Assembly: GCA_021813445.1 (NCBI GenBank)
Contig: JAKAKP010000113.1
Location: forward strand, 34,618-98,617
Direction of reading: 5' to 3'
Source of the DNA: Deltaproteobacteria bacterium
GTDB lineage: Bacteria; Desulfobacterota; Desulfobaccia; Desulfobaccales; 0-14-0-80-60-11
Length of the DNA: 64,000 nucleotides
In this document: positions 1 to 9,279 of the stretch, piece by piece
Layout: each line of letters starts with the position of its first letter
How positions within the stretch are numbered: the first letter of the stretch is position 1
Position numbers and translations under genes: made by a program
The notes under the pieces: model-generated
What the model was told of the DNA's origin: nothing
Seen by the model: the letters and a program-made list of their open reading frames with translations, nothing else
Database searches by the model: none

Positions 1-2
1 CC

Positions 3-788
3 ATGGTGAATCTCGACGGGGCGCTGGTGGATTACAGCCTGATCCTCGGCGACTTAACCCTGGAGACATTGCAGGCCACCCGGCTGCAGGTCAAGGGCCC
101 GACCATCCTGAAAAATCTGAAAATTGCCCAAAAAGCCGATCTGCGGGACAGCAACCTTTATTCCCTGAAAATGATCAATGTCACCTGGCCGCAGCATGCA
201 GATCAGGTGTGGCTGGAAGGACTGATCTATCAGAATCTGAGCGCGGGCGAGGGCCCCCGGGATTGGACCAAGCTCCTGGCCTGGATTAACGACAGCCGTC
301 TGGACACCCGGAATTACACCCAGTTGGAAACCTTCTTCCGGCAGGGCGGCTACCCGGACCGGGCCGATACCGTCTATATCCAGGGGCGCCGCCGGGTGGC
401 CCTGGACCAGTGGTGGCGGCCGTCCCACCTTGCGACCCTAATCTTTTGGGACGGCCTGGCGGGCTATGGCAAGAAACCGGCCCGCACCTTCTGGCTCAGC
501 CTGCTCATTGTCCTGGTGGGGACCCTGTTTTTTGATCCCAAGAACTTCGACCCCTCTTTCCTGGGGGGCTGGACCTGGCTGTTGAACGGCAATGTCTGGA
601 GGACCCGGGTGGTAAGATTTTTCTTAAGCCTGGACGAATTCCTGCCGGGGGTGGACCTGGGCCTGGCCCGACTGTGGCAGATGAATAAGATTTCGTATCC
701 CACGCTGCTCTACTACCACTTTCACAAGATCAGCGGCTGGATCCTGGTGCCCATCGCCCTGGCCGCGGTGTTTTCGCAGTTTAAATAG
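3..788 (+). CDS. C-terminal part of a pentapeptide-like membrane protein (partial)
   Basis: The reading frame is open to the left window edge, so the first ATG is probably internal. The first ~65 residues have the regular short-period hydrophobic pattern of beta-helical (pentapeptide-like) repeats. A middle segment around residues 105-135 (TQLETFFRQGGYPDRAD, then RRRVALDQW) resembles the linker that follows such repeats in bacterial membrane proteins. Two or three hydrophobic segments follow, near residues 163-182 and 245-260. It ends 27 bases before the MscS gene on the same strand. The function is unknown; it may be part of a larger sensor or channel-like protein. Confidence 0.5.
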   Translation: MVNLDGALVDYSLILGDLTLETLQATRLQVKGPTILKNLKIAQKADLRDSNLYSLKMINVTWPQHADQVWLEGLIYQNLSAGEGPRDWTKLLAWINDSRLDTRNYTQLETFFRQGGYPDRADTVYIQGRRRVALDQWWRPSHLATLIFWDGLAGYGKKPARTFWLSLLIVLVGTLFFDPKNFDPSFLGGWTWLLNGNVWRTRVVRFFLSLDEFLPGVDLGLARLWQMNKISYPTLLYYHFHKISGWILVPIALAAVFSQFK

Positions 789-815
789 CTTGCAAGCTAG
801 AAGCAAGAGGCTGAT

Positions 816-2129
816 ATGGGTGATCTTTTAGGATATTTGGCACAGATCATTTTCGGGGTGCGGGACAAGCTCTGCGCCGGAGCCTGCGACCCCAACATCC
901 TGTATCAACTCCTGGTTGTGGCTCTAGTCTTTCTGGGGATGTTCCTGTTGCGCAACCGGGCCCGGCGGGGCATGGCCCGCCTGCTTGAGGACATCCTGCC
1001 GGGAGAGAAACACCATCTGGGCCAAATCAAAGCCAAGCTGGCCGAAATCGCCGCGCCCCTGGCCGCAGCCCTTCTCTTGGGCATAATCTCCCTGGTCGCC
1101 AAGCATGGGCATTGGGGGTTCCAGGTAATTTACGCCGCCGGGGACCTCATGTGGGCCTGGGTCATCATCCGCCTGCTCACCGGGCTGCTGATCAGCCCCG
1201 CCTGGTCCAAACCCTTCGCCATCCTGATCATGACGGTAGCGGCCATGGACATCGTCGGGGTCCTGGCCCCCACCATCAAGGTGCTGGATCAGGTAGGCTT
1301 CCATCTGGGCCAGGCGCGCCTGTCTCTATGGGTCATCATTAAGACCGCGATCATGCTGGCGTTGCTCCTGCCTGTTTCCCGCTGGTTATGCCAGGTCCTG
1401 GAGCACCGCATCGAGCAGGTTTCCCGCCTGAGTCCCCGGATTCAGGTGTTGCTGGTCAAGCTCACCAAGACCGGCATCTATACCCTGGCCATCCTGGTGG
1501 CCTTACGCAGCGTGGGGTTTGACTTCAGTCTGCTGGCGGTATTCAGCGGCGCGGTGGGCCTGGGCGTGGGCTTCGGCCTCCAGAAAGTCGTGTCCAACCT
1601 GGTGAGCGGGGTGATCATTTTGATGGACAACTCCATCCGCCCCGGCGATGTCATCGAAGTAGGGGGGGTCTTCGGCTGGATCGAGTCCCTCCATTCCCGC
1701 TTTATTTCGGTGATCACCCGGGACGGCACCTCGTTTCTGATCCCCAATGATGATCTGATCTCCAATAAGGTCATCAACTGGTCTTTCAGCGGCCCGGGCA
1801 TCCGTTTGAAGATCCCGGTGGGCATCTCCTACGCCTCGGATGTGCATCAGGCCATGTCCCTGATGATGGCCGCCGCGGCGGAATTCCCCCGCATCTTGAC
1901 GAATCCCCAGCCTGCGGCCCGCCTGGTGGGCTTCGGGGACAGCGCCATCAACCTGGACCTGCGGATTTGGATCAAGGACCCGGAACACGGGGTGACCAAT
2001 ATCAAGAGCTCGGTGCAACTGAAAATCTGGGACCTGTTCAAACAGAACGGTATCGAATTCCCCTTCCCGCAGCATGACCTCCATCTCAAGACCCCCAAGG
2101 AACTCACGGTGCGGGTGAAGGAACACTGA
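816..2129 (+). CDS. MscS-family small-conductance mechanosensitive channel
   Basis: This 437-residue inner-membrane protein should form a channel that opens under membrane tension and lets solutes out after osmotic downshock. About five hydrophobic segments precede the MscS signature: a Gly/Ala-rich pore helix near residues 240-265 (FSGAVGLGVGFGLQKVVSNL) followed by the beta domain with the PGDVIEVGG and IPNDDLISNKVINWS motifs. The C-terminal alpha/beta domain is complete. It is longer than E. coli MscS (286 residues), with extra N-terminal helices as in the MscK/YnaI-like branch. An ATG with a modest upstream AGAGG-type site was chosen. Confidence 0.9.
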   Translation: MGDLLGYLAQIIFGVRDKLCAGACDPNILYQLLVVALVFLGMFLLRNRARRGMARLLEDILPGEKHHLGQIKAKLAEIAAPLAAALLLGIISLVAKHGHWGFQVIYAAGDLMWAWVIIRLLTGLLISPAWSKPFAILIMTVAAMDIVGVLAPTIKVLDQVGFHLGQARLSLWVIIKTAIMLALLLPVSRWLCQVLEHRIEQVSRLSPRIQVLLVKLTKTGIYTLAILVALRSVGFDFSLLAVFSGAVGLGVGFGLQKVVSNLVSGVIILMDNSIRPGDVIEVGGVFGWIESLHSRFISVITRDGTSFLIPNDDLISNKVINWSFSGPGIRLKIPVGISYASDVHQAMSLMMAAAAEFPRILTNPQPAARLVGFGDSAINLDLRIWIKDPEHGVTNIKSSVQLKIWDLFKQNGIEFPFPQHDLHLKTPKELTVRVKEH

Positions 2130-2216
2130 CAGGAGGCCCGATTGCGGGCAGCGTGGGTTTCTGGACCCAGTGTCAAACAGTGAATCGGTAATCAAAATTG
2201 GTGAAGGGGGAATTAT

Positions 2217-3284
2217 ATGCTCAAAGAAGCCATCTATAAGGTAGTCACCCGCGAGGATTTGACGGAAGAGGAGATGACCCGGGCCATGGAGGTGATCATG
2301 ACCGGGGAGGCCACCGAGGCCCAGATCGGGGCCTTTATCACCGCCCTGCGCATGAAGGGAGAAACCGTCCCGGAGATCACGGCCGCGGCCAAGGTGATGC
2401 GGGCCAAGGCCACCCAGATCCCGGTGGGCAACGGCCTGGTGGACCTGGACCGGGACGAGATCAACGTGGACCTGGAAACCGTGGTGGACACCTGCGGCAC
2501 CGGCGGCGACGCCACCCACACCTTCAACGTCTCCACCATCACCGCGTTTGTGGCGGCCGGCGCGGGGCTGAAGGTGGCCAAACACGGCAACCGCGCGGTC
2601 TCCTCCCGCTGCGGCTCCGCGGACGTGATCGAGGCCCTGGGGATCAACCTGGCCCTGACCCCGGAACAGGTGGGCCAATGCGTCAATGAGGTGGGCATCG
2701 GCTTCCTCTTCGCGCCCCAGCTCCACGGGGCCATGCGCTACGCCATCGGCCCCCGGCGGGAGATCGGCATCCGCACCATCTTCAACATCCTGGGGCCGCT
2801 CACCAACCCCGCGGAGGCCAACGTCCAGGTGCTGGGGGTCTATGACGCGGCGCTCACCGAGCCCCTGGCCCAGGTGCTGGGCCGCCTGGGCTCCCGCAGC
2901 GCCTTCGTGGTCTTCGGCGAGGGCTCCTTTGATGAAATCAGCATCGTCGGCCCCACCCGGGTGAGCCAGCTCCAGGACGGGAAGGTGCGGACTTATAACA
3001 TCGCGCCGGAGGATTTCGGCCTGCCGCGGGCCAAGCTGGAAGAGATCAAAGGCGGAGACGTCTTCGAGAACGCCCGCATCGTCCGCCAGGTGCTCAAAGG
3101 CGGCGGCGGCCCCAAGGAAGACATGGTGGCCCTGAACGCGGCCGCGGTCTTTATCGCCGCGGGCCTGAGCCAGGATTTCCCCGGGGGCATCAAGCTGGCC
3201 CGGGAGAGCATCAACTCCGGCAAGGCCCTGGGCAAGCTGGAGGCCTTGATCGCGAAGAGCAAAGGCTTTGGGGGAAAAGATTAA
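2217..3284 (+). CDS. trpD: Anthranilate phosphoribosyltransferase
   Basis: It transfers phosphoribose from PRPP to anthranilate, the second step of tryptophan synthesis, in the cytosol. The 355 residues fit the family. The PRPP-binding motif [14 protein letters not shown] lies near residue 95, and the anthranilate-side motif [25 protein letters not shown] stretch near 121. An insertion of about 15 residues before the GTGGD motif ([14 protein letters not shown]) is longer than usual. It is the first gene of a trpD-C-F-B-A cluster; trpE and trpG are not in the window. The start ATG follows GAAGGGGG. Confidence 0.97.
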   Translation: MLKEAIYKVVTREDLTEEEMTRAMEVIMTGEATEAQIGAFITALRMKGETVPEITAAAKVMRAKATQIPVGNGLVDLDRDEINVDLETVVDTCGTGGDATHTFNVSTITAFVAAGAGLKVAKHGNRAVSSRCGSADVIEALGINLALTPEQVGQCVNEVGIGFLFAPQLHGAMRYAIGPRREIGIRTIFNILGPLTNPAEANVQVLGVYDAALTEPLAQVLGRLGSRSAFVVFGEGSFDEISIVGPTRVSQLQDGKVRTYNIAPEDFGLPRAKLEEIKGGDVFENARIVRQVLKGGGGPKEDMVALNAAAVFIAAGLSQDFPGGIKLARESINSGKALGKLEALIAKSKGFGGKD

Positions 3285-3292
3285 AAAATTTA

Positions 3293-3411
3293 CCACAAAG
3301 ACACAAAGACACAGAGGTCCACAGAGGAAAGATTTTTTTTGCCTTGGCATAGCCAAGGCAAAAATAAATCCCTACTCTGTGATTCTCTGTGCTCTCTGTG
3401 TCTCTGTGGTT
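3293..3411. repeat. Long imperfect palindrome between trpD and trpC (copy 1)
   Basis: Outer arms are purine/pyrimidine-skewed (ACCACAAAGACACAAAGACAC on the left, GTGTCTCTGTGGT on the right) and enclose a perfect inner hairpin, TTTTGCCTTGGC-atag-CCAAGGCAAAA. The same layout recurs between trpF and trpB. Repeats of the 'accacaaagacacagag' kind are common in deltaproteobacterial genomes. It would form a large hairpin in trp mRNA. Confidence 0.8.
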
Positions 3412-3431
3412 AAGTCTTTGAAAAGGTGAAG

Positions 3432-4220
3432 ATGGACTTTCTTTCTAAGATTGTGGCGGATAAGTTGCGGGAGACGGAGGCGCTCTTCGCGCCGAAGGCC
3501 ACGGCCCGCTTCCAGGCGGCCATCAAGGACCGGCCTGCGCCTTTGAGCATGAAGGCAGCCTTGGAGAGCGCACCGGGCACGGCCATCATTGCCGAGATCA
3601 AGCGGGCTTCCCCTTCCAAGGGCGACCTGGCCCTGCATTGGGACCCGGTGGAGTTGGCGCAGATTTACCAGGATAACGGGGCCGCGGCCCTGTCGGTGCT
3701 GACCGAAAGGAAATACTTCAAAGGCGACCCGGAGTTCATCCGGCGGATGCGGCCGGTGATTAAAATCCCCATTTTGCGCAAGGATTTTATCCTGGAGCCG
3801 GTGCAGATCTACGAATCCGCGGCCATCGGCGCGGACGCCCTGCTGCTCATCGTCAGCCTGCTGCAGCCGGGGCAGGTGCGGGCCTTGCTGCTGCTGACCC
3901 GCTCCCTGGGGCTGGAGGCCCTGGTGGAGGTGCACACCAAGGAGGAAATGGAAAAAGCGCTGACCGCCGGAGCCCGGCTCATCGGCATCAATTCCCGGGA
4001 CCTGCACACCTTCAAGATGTACCCGGACCGGGCCCTGGAGCTGGCCCCCATGGCCCCCAAAGAGGTGACCCTGGTGGCCGCGTCGGGGCTGAAGACCCGG
4101 GCGGACCTTGAACGCCTGGCGGCCGCGGGTATTAAGGGGTTTCTCATCGGCGAAACCCTGGTGACTTCCGGGGACCCGGGGGGAAAGTTAAGGGAATTTA
4201 TGGGAAGAAGTCAAATGTAG
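3432..4220 (+). CDS. trpC: Indole-3-glycerol phosphate synthase
   Basis: It closes the indole ring from carboxyphenylamino-deoxyribulose phosphate, fourth step of tryptophan synthesis. It is a TIM barrel of about 262 residues. Family motifs are present: EIKRASPSKG (phosphate and catalytic Lys region, near residue 56), ILRKDFILEP near 118, LVEVHTKEEME, IGINSRDLHTF and the terminal phosphate loop FLIGETLV. The ATG is preceded by AAAAGG at 5-base spacing; a GTG two codons upstream is an equally possible start. It stands alone, not fused to trpF. Confidence 0.95.
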   Translation: MDFLSKIVADKLRETEALFAPKATARFQAAIKDRPAPLSMKAALESAPGTAIIAEIKRASPSKGDLALHWDPVELAQIYQDNGAAALSVLTERKYFKGDPEFIRRMRPVIKIPILRKDFILEPVQIYESAAIGADALLLIVSLLQPGQVRALLLLTRSLGLEALVEVHTKEEMEKALTAGARLIGINSRDLHTFKMYPDRALELAPMAPKEVTLVAASGLKTRADLERLAAAGIKGFLIGETLVTSGDPGGKLREFMGRSQM

Positions 4221-4292
4221 GGTGGGCATTGCCCACCACGAAAGACGGCGGGCGGTGCCCGCCCTGCATTCTGCGCAGGCTGGAAGCCTGCG
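4221..4292. repeat. Three short GC-rich palindromes in the trpC-trpF gap
   Basis: GGTGGGCATTGCCCACC, then GCGGGCGGTGCCCGCC, then GCAGGCTGGAAGCCTGC follow one another with only a few bases between them. Similar palindromes occur after trpA and at 7931-7981. They look like a dispersed intergenic repeat family rather than terminators, since no T tract follows and the operon continues. Confidence 0.75.
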
Positions 4293-4307
4293 TCACCAAG
4301 AAAAGAC

Positions 4308-4937
4308 ATGGTACGTATAAAAATCTGCGGTATTACTAATCTGGAAGACGCCCTGCTGGCCGCGGAATTGGGCGCGGATGCACTGGGATTTATCTTCTAT
4401 CCCCCCAGCCCGCGCGCCATTGAGCCGGATGCAGCCCAGGCCATTATTGCCCAATTGCCGCCGTTTGTCTCCACCGTGGGGGTGTTCGTGGATGAGGACG
4501 CGGCCAGGGTCAAAGAACTGGCCGCGGCCGTGGGCCTGGATTGGCTGCAACTCCATGGCCTCGAAACCCCGGAGTATTGCCATGCTTTGGGGCGCCGGGT
4601 GATCAAGAGCTGGCGCATGCAGGATGAAGGCTCGCTCGCCGGCCTGGGAGCTTACCGCGGTGCGGTCCAGGCATTTTTGCTGGATACTTATAAAAAGGGG
4701 ATGCTGGGCGGCACCGGGGAGACCTTCAACTGGGACCTGGCCCGGGAGGCGAAAAAATATGGCCCCATTATCCTGGCCGGAGGCATTACCCCGGAAAACG
4801 CGGCTCAGGCCATGGCCGCGGTCCAACCCTGGGCCGTGGACGTGGCCAGCGGGGTGGAGGTCCGGCCGGGGAAGAAGGACCCGGAGAAGTTGAGAGCCTT
4901 CTTTACGGCAGTGAAAGGCATCGAGGGAGGGAGGTAA
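4308..4937 (+). CDS. trpF: Phosphoribosylanthranilate isomerase
   Basis: It catalyses the Amadori rearrangement of phosphoribosylanthranilate, third step of tryptophan synthesis. It is a TIM barrel of 209 residues, the normal length. KICGITNLEDA near residue 5 carries the catalytic Cys; LQLHGLETPEYC, LDTYKKGMLGGTGETF (general-acid Asp) and LAGGITPENA are typical. The ribosome-binding site is weak (AAGAAAAG). It lies between two blocks of palindromic repeats and belongs to the trp operon. Confidence 0.95.
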   Translation: MVRIKICGITNLEDALLAAELGADALGFIFYPPSPRAIEPDAAQAIIAQLPPFVSTVGVFVDEDAARVKELAAAVGLDWLQLHGLETPEYCHALGRRVIKSWRMQDEGSLAGLGAYRGAVQAFLLDTYKKGMLGGTGETFNWDLAREAKKYGPIILAGGITPENAAQAMAAVQPWAVDVASGVEVRPGKKDPEKLRAFFTAVKGIEGGR

Positions 4938-4948
4938 AAAAAAATTTT

Positions 4949-5070
4949 CACCACTAAGGCACAAAGAACGCAGAGAGGCACAAAGGGTAAATATATTTGT
5001 TACTTGGCTTACCAAGGAACAAATATATATTTTCTCTGTGGACCTTTGTGTCTCTGTGTCTTGGTGGTGA
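4949..5070. repeat. Long imperfect palindrome between trpF and trpB (copy 2)
   Basis: Outer arms TTCACCACTAAGGCACAAAG and TGTGTCTTGGTGGTGAA pair imperfectly. Inside is a second hairpin, ATATATTTGTTaCTTGG-ctta-CCAAGgAACAAATATAT. The architecture and parts of the arms match copy 1 before trpC, including the inner CTTGG/CCAAG core. Confidence 0.8.
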
Positions 5071-5118
5071 ATCTTTTCTTATCCCTCTCCAACAGGAAAT
5101 ATCCACAAGGAGGACGTT

Positions 5119-6312
5119 TTGTTACCCGATAAGCATGGTCGTTATGGCCCCTATGGGGGCCGGTTCGTGCCGGAGACGTTGATGCCGGCGCTCTTGGAGT
5201 TGGAAGAGGCCTACCGGCGCATCAGCCGGGATAAGGAATTCAAAGACGAGGTGGCCTGGTATTTGAAAGATTACGTGGGCCGGCCTACGCCCCTGTATTT
5301 CGCCCGGCACCTGACGGAAGCCCTGGGCGGGCCCCAGATCTATATCAAGCGGGAAGACCTGGCCCACACTGGCGCACATAAGATCAACAACACCCTGGGC
5401 CAGGGCTTGCTAGCCCGGCGCATGGGGAAAAAGCGGATCATCGCCGAGACCGGCGCGGGCCAACACGGGGTAGCCACGGCCACGGTGGCGGCGCTGCTGG
5501 GCCAGGAGTGCGACATCTTCATGGGCACCGAGGACATCCGCCGCCAGCGCCTCAATGTCATCCGCATGCGCCTTTTGGGGGCCCGGGTGATTCCGGTGGA
5601 ATCCGGCAGTTGCACCCTGAAGGACGCCATGAACGAGGCCATCCGGGACTGGGTCACCAATGTGCGCCATACCCATTATGTCTTGGGCTCCGTGGGCGGC
5701 CCCCATCCCTATCCCATGATCGTCCGGGATTTCCAGTCAGTCATCGGCCAGGAGGCCAAGGCCCAACTGCACCGGGTCACCGGCCGCCTGCCCCAGTGCC
5801 TGGTGGCCTGCGTGGGCGGCGGCAGCAACGCCATGGGTCTGTTCCATGCTTTCTATCAGGACCCGGTGCGCTTCGTGGGGGTGGAGGCCGCGGGCCACGG
5901 GCTGAAAAGCGGGCATCATTCCGCCACCCTGGTGGCGGGCAGCACGGGAGTGCTCCACGGTGCGTTCAGCTATCTCCTGCAGGACCCCTGGGGCAATATC
6001 CAGGAGGCCCATTCCCTGGCGCCGGGGTTGGATTATCCCGGAGTGGGGCCGGAGCATTCCTTCTTTAAGGATTCCGGCCGCGCCGAATACGTGGCCGTGA
6101 CCGACAAGGAAGCCCTGGAGGGCTTCCAGCTGCTGTCTGAAACCGAAGGCATTCTGCCGGCGCTGGAAAGCTCCCACGCGGTGGCTTATCTTAAGAAACT
6201 CGCGCCCCAGTATGGCCCGGACGATCTGATCATTGTCAATTTATCAGGCCGGGGCGACAAAGACGTGGACGCGGTGGCCCAGGCTTTGGAGGTGTCCGGT
6301 GAAGCGCATTGA
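5119..6312 (+). CDS. trpB: Tryptophan synthase beta chain
   Basis: It condenses indole with serine using PLP to give tryptophan, in an alpha2-beta2 complex with TrpA. The length of 397 residues is normal. The N-terminal [16 protein letters not shown] is typical, the Schiff-base lysine is Lys88 in HTGAHKINN, and the PLP phosphate loop is [12 protein letters not shown] start is chosen because AAGGAGG lies 7 bases upstream and the family N terminus begins there. The 3' end overlaps trpA by 14 bases, which fits translational coupling of the two subunits. Confidence 0.97.
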   Translation: MLPDKHGRYGPYGGRFVPETLMPALLELEEAYRRISRDKEFKDEVAWYLKDYVGRPTPLYFARHLTEALGGPQIYIKREDLAHTGAHKINNTLGQGLLARRMGKKRIIAETGAGQHGVATATVAALLGQECDIFMGTEDIRRQRLNVIRMRLLGARVIPVESGSCTLKDAMNEAIRDWVTNVRHTHYVLGSVGGPHPYPMIVRDFQSVIGQEAKAQLHRVTGRLPQCLVACVGGGSNAMGLFHAFYQDPVRFVGVEAAGHGLKSGHHSATLVAGSTGVLHGAFSYLLQDPWGNIQEAHSLAPGLDYPGVGPEHSFFKDSGRAEYVAVTDKEALEGFQLLSETEGILPALESSHAVAYLKKLAPQYGPDDLIIVNLSGRGDKDVDAVAQALEVSGEAH

Positions 6313-7096
6313 CGCAACCTTTAAGAGATTGAAAAAGCGGGGCGAAAAGGCCCTCATTCCCTTTATTACCGCGGGGGACCCGGATCTGGCCACCACCAAG
6401 GCCTTGGCCCTGGAAATGGCGGAGAAGGGCGCGGACTTGCTGGAATTGGGCATCCCCTTCTCCGATCCCCTGGCCGACGGCCCCACCATTCAGGCGGCCA
6501 GTTGCCGGGCTTTGAAGGTGGGAACGCATCTCCAGGAAGTCCTGAAACTGGCGGGGGAATTGCGCCAAGAAACGGAGATTCCCTTGATTTTGATGGGTTA
6601 CTACAACCCTATCCTGCAGTATGGCCTGGAGCACACCGCCCAGGAGGCCAGACGCCTGGGCGTTGACGGCTTCATCATCCCGGACCTGCCCCTGGAGGAA
6701 GCCGGCCCCTGGCGTAAAGCGGCGGTGGCCGCGGGGCTGGCCACTATCTTCCTGGCTGCCCCCACCAGCGGTGCGGCCCGCATCACCAAGGCCGGCCGCC
6801 TCACCCGGGGATTTTTGTATTATGTCTCGGTTACCGGCATTACCGGGGCGCGGCAGGCCTTGCCCGCAGACCTGGTGGCCGCGCTCAAGGAAGTCCGCTC
6901 CCTGGTGAAGTGCCCCCTGGCCGTGGGCTTCGGCATCTCCACCCCGGACCAGGTCAAAGGCCTGGCCCCCTACGTGGACGGAGTGGTGGTAGGGAGCGCC
7001 ATTGTGCAGCGGGTCGCCATACTCCAGGGACCGGAGCTGATCAAAGAGGTGGGCGAGTTCATCGCCTCCCTGAAGGAGCCCTTGCGAGGGAAGTGA
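6299..7096 (+). CDS. trpA: Tryptophan synthase alpha chain
   Basis: It cleaves indole-3-glycerol phosphate and channels indole to TrpB. About 265 residues form a TIM barrel with [11 protein letters not shown], the catalytic [14 protein letters not shown] (Glu and Asp), LMGYYNPI and [10 protein letters not shown] motifs. A GTG at 6299 was chosen over the longer reading frame because GGAGGTG lies 5 bases upstream and the resulting N terminus ([15 protein letters not shown]) matches the family. It is the last recognisable trp gene. Confidence 0.95.
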   Translation: MKRIDATFKRLKKRGEKALIPFITAGDPDLATTKALALEMAEKGADLLELGIPFSDPLADGPTIQAASCRALKVGTHLQEVLKLAGELRQETEIPLILMGYYNPILQYGLEHTAQEARRLGVDGFIIPDLPLEEAGPWRKAAVAAGLATIFLAAPTSGAARITKAGRLTRGFLYYVSVTGITGARQALPADLVAALKEVRSLVKCPLAVGFGISTPDQVKGLAPYVDGVVVGSAIVQRVAILQGPELIKEVGEFIASLKEPLRGK

Positions 7097-7332
7097 GCAG
7101 TGAGTAACTGTTATAAAAGATAATTCTCACGCAAAGGCGCAAAGCAAGACGCAAGAATAGGGAGATTAAATTGGTGGCACAGGCGTCTCGTCTGTGCGCC
7201 CGAAGCGGGTGAGATGCACGCCCTGCGGACTTTTCGTGATTTTAAACGTAGGGGCGGGCGTCTCGCCCGCCTGCTAATCCGCCCAAGCCAGGGCTACCAC
7301 TCGATCTGTTCATCCCCACTTCCCAGTCCGCA
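7097..7332. repeat. Gene-free stretch with palindromic repeats after trpA
   Basis: It contains a half-copy of the trp-operon repeat (CTCACGCAAAGGCGCAAAGC near 7124), the palindrome GCACAGgcgtctcgtCTGTGC (7177-7196) and GGCGGGCGTCTCGCCCGCC (7253-7271). No convincing gene was seen. The hairpins may end or stabilise trp mRNA. Confidence 0.6.
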
Positions 7333-7359
7333 ATGGGGGGAACGGCCCGGTTGCTTTCT

Positions 7360-7923
7360 ATGAATAACGACATCCTGATCCGCGACGCGCGGCCGGAAGA
7401 ACTGGACAGCATTGACCGGCTGGTGAAAGAGGCCTACCAGGAATTCCGGCCCCACTTCACGGAGATCATCTGGCAGAAATGGATGGACAACGTCAGCGAG
7501 ACCGTGGCCGCGCCCGCGGGCAGTCTCATTGTCGCCGCCTCGGGCGGAGTCATTCACGGGGTCATCAAGTTTTATGCGGATGCGTCCCAATCGGGCATGG
7601 GCCACTGGCCCGAGGGGGTGGCGGCCATCAGGATTCTGGCGGTGGCGCCCGGGGCCCGGGGCCGGGGCTTCGGCACCCGGCTGGCCGCAGAATGCCTGCG
7701 CCGGGCCCGGGAAGAGAAGATTGCCACCATCTTTTTATTCACCGGGGAGTTTATGCACGCGGCCCGGCATATCTATGAAAAGCTGGGGTTTCAACGGGCC
7801 CCGGAGTTCGACCCCCATCCCGGCACCCCTATGCCGCGTCCCTCCTCTGTGCAAACCCTGTTTCAACGGGCCCCGGAGTTCGACCCCCATCCCGGCCCCA
7901 TCGCCTACCGCCTGGATCTATGA
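7360..7923 (+). CDS. GNAT-family N-acetyltransferase with an in-frame duplication near the C terminus
   Basis: It probably transfers an acetyl group from acetyl-CoA to an amine; the substrate is unknown. IRDARPEELDSIDRLVKEAY is a typical first strand and helix, and the acetyl-CoA loop is visible as ILAVAPGARGRGFGTRLAAE (R/Q-x-x-G-x-G/A type). Near the C terminus a stretch of 12 residues (FQRAPEFDPHPG) occurs twice, 24 residues apart, caused by an exact 36-base repeat at 7789 and 7861. An upstream ATG at 7333 would add nine residues; neither start has a clear ribosome-binding site. Confidence 0.85.
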   Translation: MNNDILIRDARPEELDSIDRLVKEAYQEFRPHFTEIIWQKWMDNVSETVAAPAGSLIVAASGGVIHGVIKFYADASQSGMGHWPEGVAAIRILAVAPGARGRGFGTRLAAECLRRAREEKIATIFLFTGEFMHAARHIYEKLGFQRAPEFDPHPGTPMPRPSSVQTLFQRAPEFDPHPGPIAYRLDL

Positions 7924-7930
7924 GCCGGTA

Positions 7931-7981
7931 GCACAGGCTTTCCAGCCTGTGCAAATAGCGAGGCGGGCGAGGACGCCCGCC
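7931..7981. repeat. Two dispersed palindromes
   Basis: GCACAGGCTTTCCAGCCTGTGC is followed 9 bases later by GGCGGGCGAGGACGCCCGCC. Both belong to the same palindrome families as those in and after the trp operon. They follow the GNAT stop codon directly. Confidence 0.75.
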
Positions 7982-8154
7982 CTGCCCTGCCCCATACCCC
8001 CTTCCAACATCTTACCGTCTTTGGACCCGCCTGTTTGCTTTCCGGAAATCACCCTGCGCCCCTGGCGCCAACCTTGAAGAGGCCCTATTTTTTTAATTAA
8101 GGTCGAACCCGAGAATTTCGGGGAAATGTGAGAAACAGGCAAAGGGGTTTAGCG

Positions 8155-8433
8155 ATGAAAGAAGTGGGGGTGCGGAAATTTCATCGGGCACTGGGGATAA
8201 TCGTGGTCTGGTTCCTGGCGGGGCAGGCCTTGACCGGGGTAAGTCTGGCGGTCCTGGGGCTGGCTCCCGAAGGCAGTTTCCCGCTATGGGACAAGATCTT
8301 GAGCTTCCTGCATTTCGGCGGGTCTATCCCGGGGGTCGTCTACCGGATTCTCCTGGGGCTGGCTACTTTAGTCCAGGGCATCACCGGGATTATGATCTTT
8401 TTTATGATCCGGGCCCGCACCCGGAAAGCCTGA
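8155..8433 (+). CDS. Small membrane protein, PepSY-TM-like
   Basis: About 92 residues with two hydrophobic segments, near residues 14-34 and 60-85. The start RKFHRALGIIVVWFLAGQALTG resembles the first helix of PepSY-associated membrane proteins (a His-x-x-x-G near the start and ALTG at the end of the helix). The ATG at 8155 follows AAAGGGG; a GTG nine codons upstream is possible. It converges with the ATPase gene that ends at 8443. The role is unknown. Confidence 0.65.
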   Translation: MKEVGVRKFHRALGIIVVWFLAGQALTGVSLAVLGLAPEGSFPLWDKILSFLHFGGSIPGVVYRILLGLATLVQGITGIMIFFMIRARTRKA

Positions 8434-8442
8434 GGAATACCC

Positions 8443-9258
8443 TCATCCCCCCGCCTCCCCCGCGGTTTTCCGAGACGCGGCTTTTTGAGCGGCCCAGCCC
8501 CGGAGCCGCTCGGCATGGCTCATAATAGCCATGGCCGCCTTACTCTGGGGGGCGATCTTGATGAAGGGCTTCTGATGCCGCACGCCTTTGCTCACGGAGG
8601 CGTCCTGGGGCACGGCGCCCAGGTATTCCAGGTGCAGATTCAAAAAGTGGGAAGCCACCCGGGCCAGATGGTCGTAAACCTGCCGGGCTTCGGCTTCATT
8701 CTTGACCTGGTTCAACAGCAGATGAAAGGTCTGGCGGCGATAATCCCGGGATAATACCTTGATCAGGGCGTAAGCATCGGTCATGGCGGTGGGGTCGGGA
8801 GTGAGCACCAGGATATTGTAGTCCACGAAGGTATTGAACCAGAGCACCGAAGAGCCGATGCCCGCGGCGGTGTCCACCAGGACGAAATCGAAATTTTGGG
8901 CAATGGGCAGTAAGATGCTGCCCAGTTGCTGGTGATCCTCCGGCCCGAGCTTGGCCAAGTCGGGAACTCCGGAACTGGCAGGCAGGATTCCCAGCCGAGG
9001 CTCCACATAAACTACTACTTCCATAGGATCGGCATCCCGATCCAGGATGTCATGAATGGAAGTCTTCACCTGGAGGCCCAAAAGCACGTCCACGTTGGCC
9101 AGCCCGAGATCCCCGTCCACCACCAGAACTCTGAGGCCTTTTTGCGCCAGGGCGAAGGCCAGGTTCACCGTCAGGCTGGTCTTGCCTACGCCCCCCTTGC
9201 CGCTGCTCAGGCAGGCCATCACAGGTTTGAAGGAGTTGTGCCTGGATATTTCTGCCAT
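8443..9258 (-). CDS. MinD/ParA-family ATPase, FlhG (YlxH)-like
   Basis: A 271-residue P-loop ATPase with the deviant Walker A SSGKGGVGKTSLTVNLA at the N terminus, VLVVDGDLGLANVDVLLG (switch region) and FDFVLVDTAAGIG (Walker B). The NxDxLLG pattern and lack of an obvious membrane-targeting C-terminal helix favour FlhG/YlxH over MinD. In flagellated bacteria FlhG sets flagellar number or place, but no flagellar gene is close. It is followed on the same strand by no other gene; a GGDEF gene lies 21 bases upstream, so the two are probably co-transcribed. Confidence 0.85.
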   Translation of the reverse strand: MAEISRHNSFKPVMACLSSGKGGVGKTSLTVNLAFALAQKGLRVLVVDGDLGLANVDVLLGLQVKTSIHDILDRDADPMEVVVYVEPRLGILPASSGVPDLAKLGPEDHQQLGSILLPIAQNFDFVLVDTAAGIGSSVLWFNTFVDYNILVLTPDPTAMTDAYALIKVLSRDYRRQTFHLLLNQVKNEAEARQVYDHLARVASHFLNLHLEYLGAVPQDASVSKGVRHQKPFIKIAPQSKAAMAIMSHAERLRGWAAQKAASRKTAGEAGG

Positions 9259-9279
9259 AACTTCAGTCCCTTATAGAGA

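Noticed and set aside
1503..3356. 617-codon open frame on the minus strand
   Set aside because: It is antisense to mscS and trpD, whose protein products are unmistakable; long antisense frames are expected in GC-rich genes.
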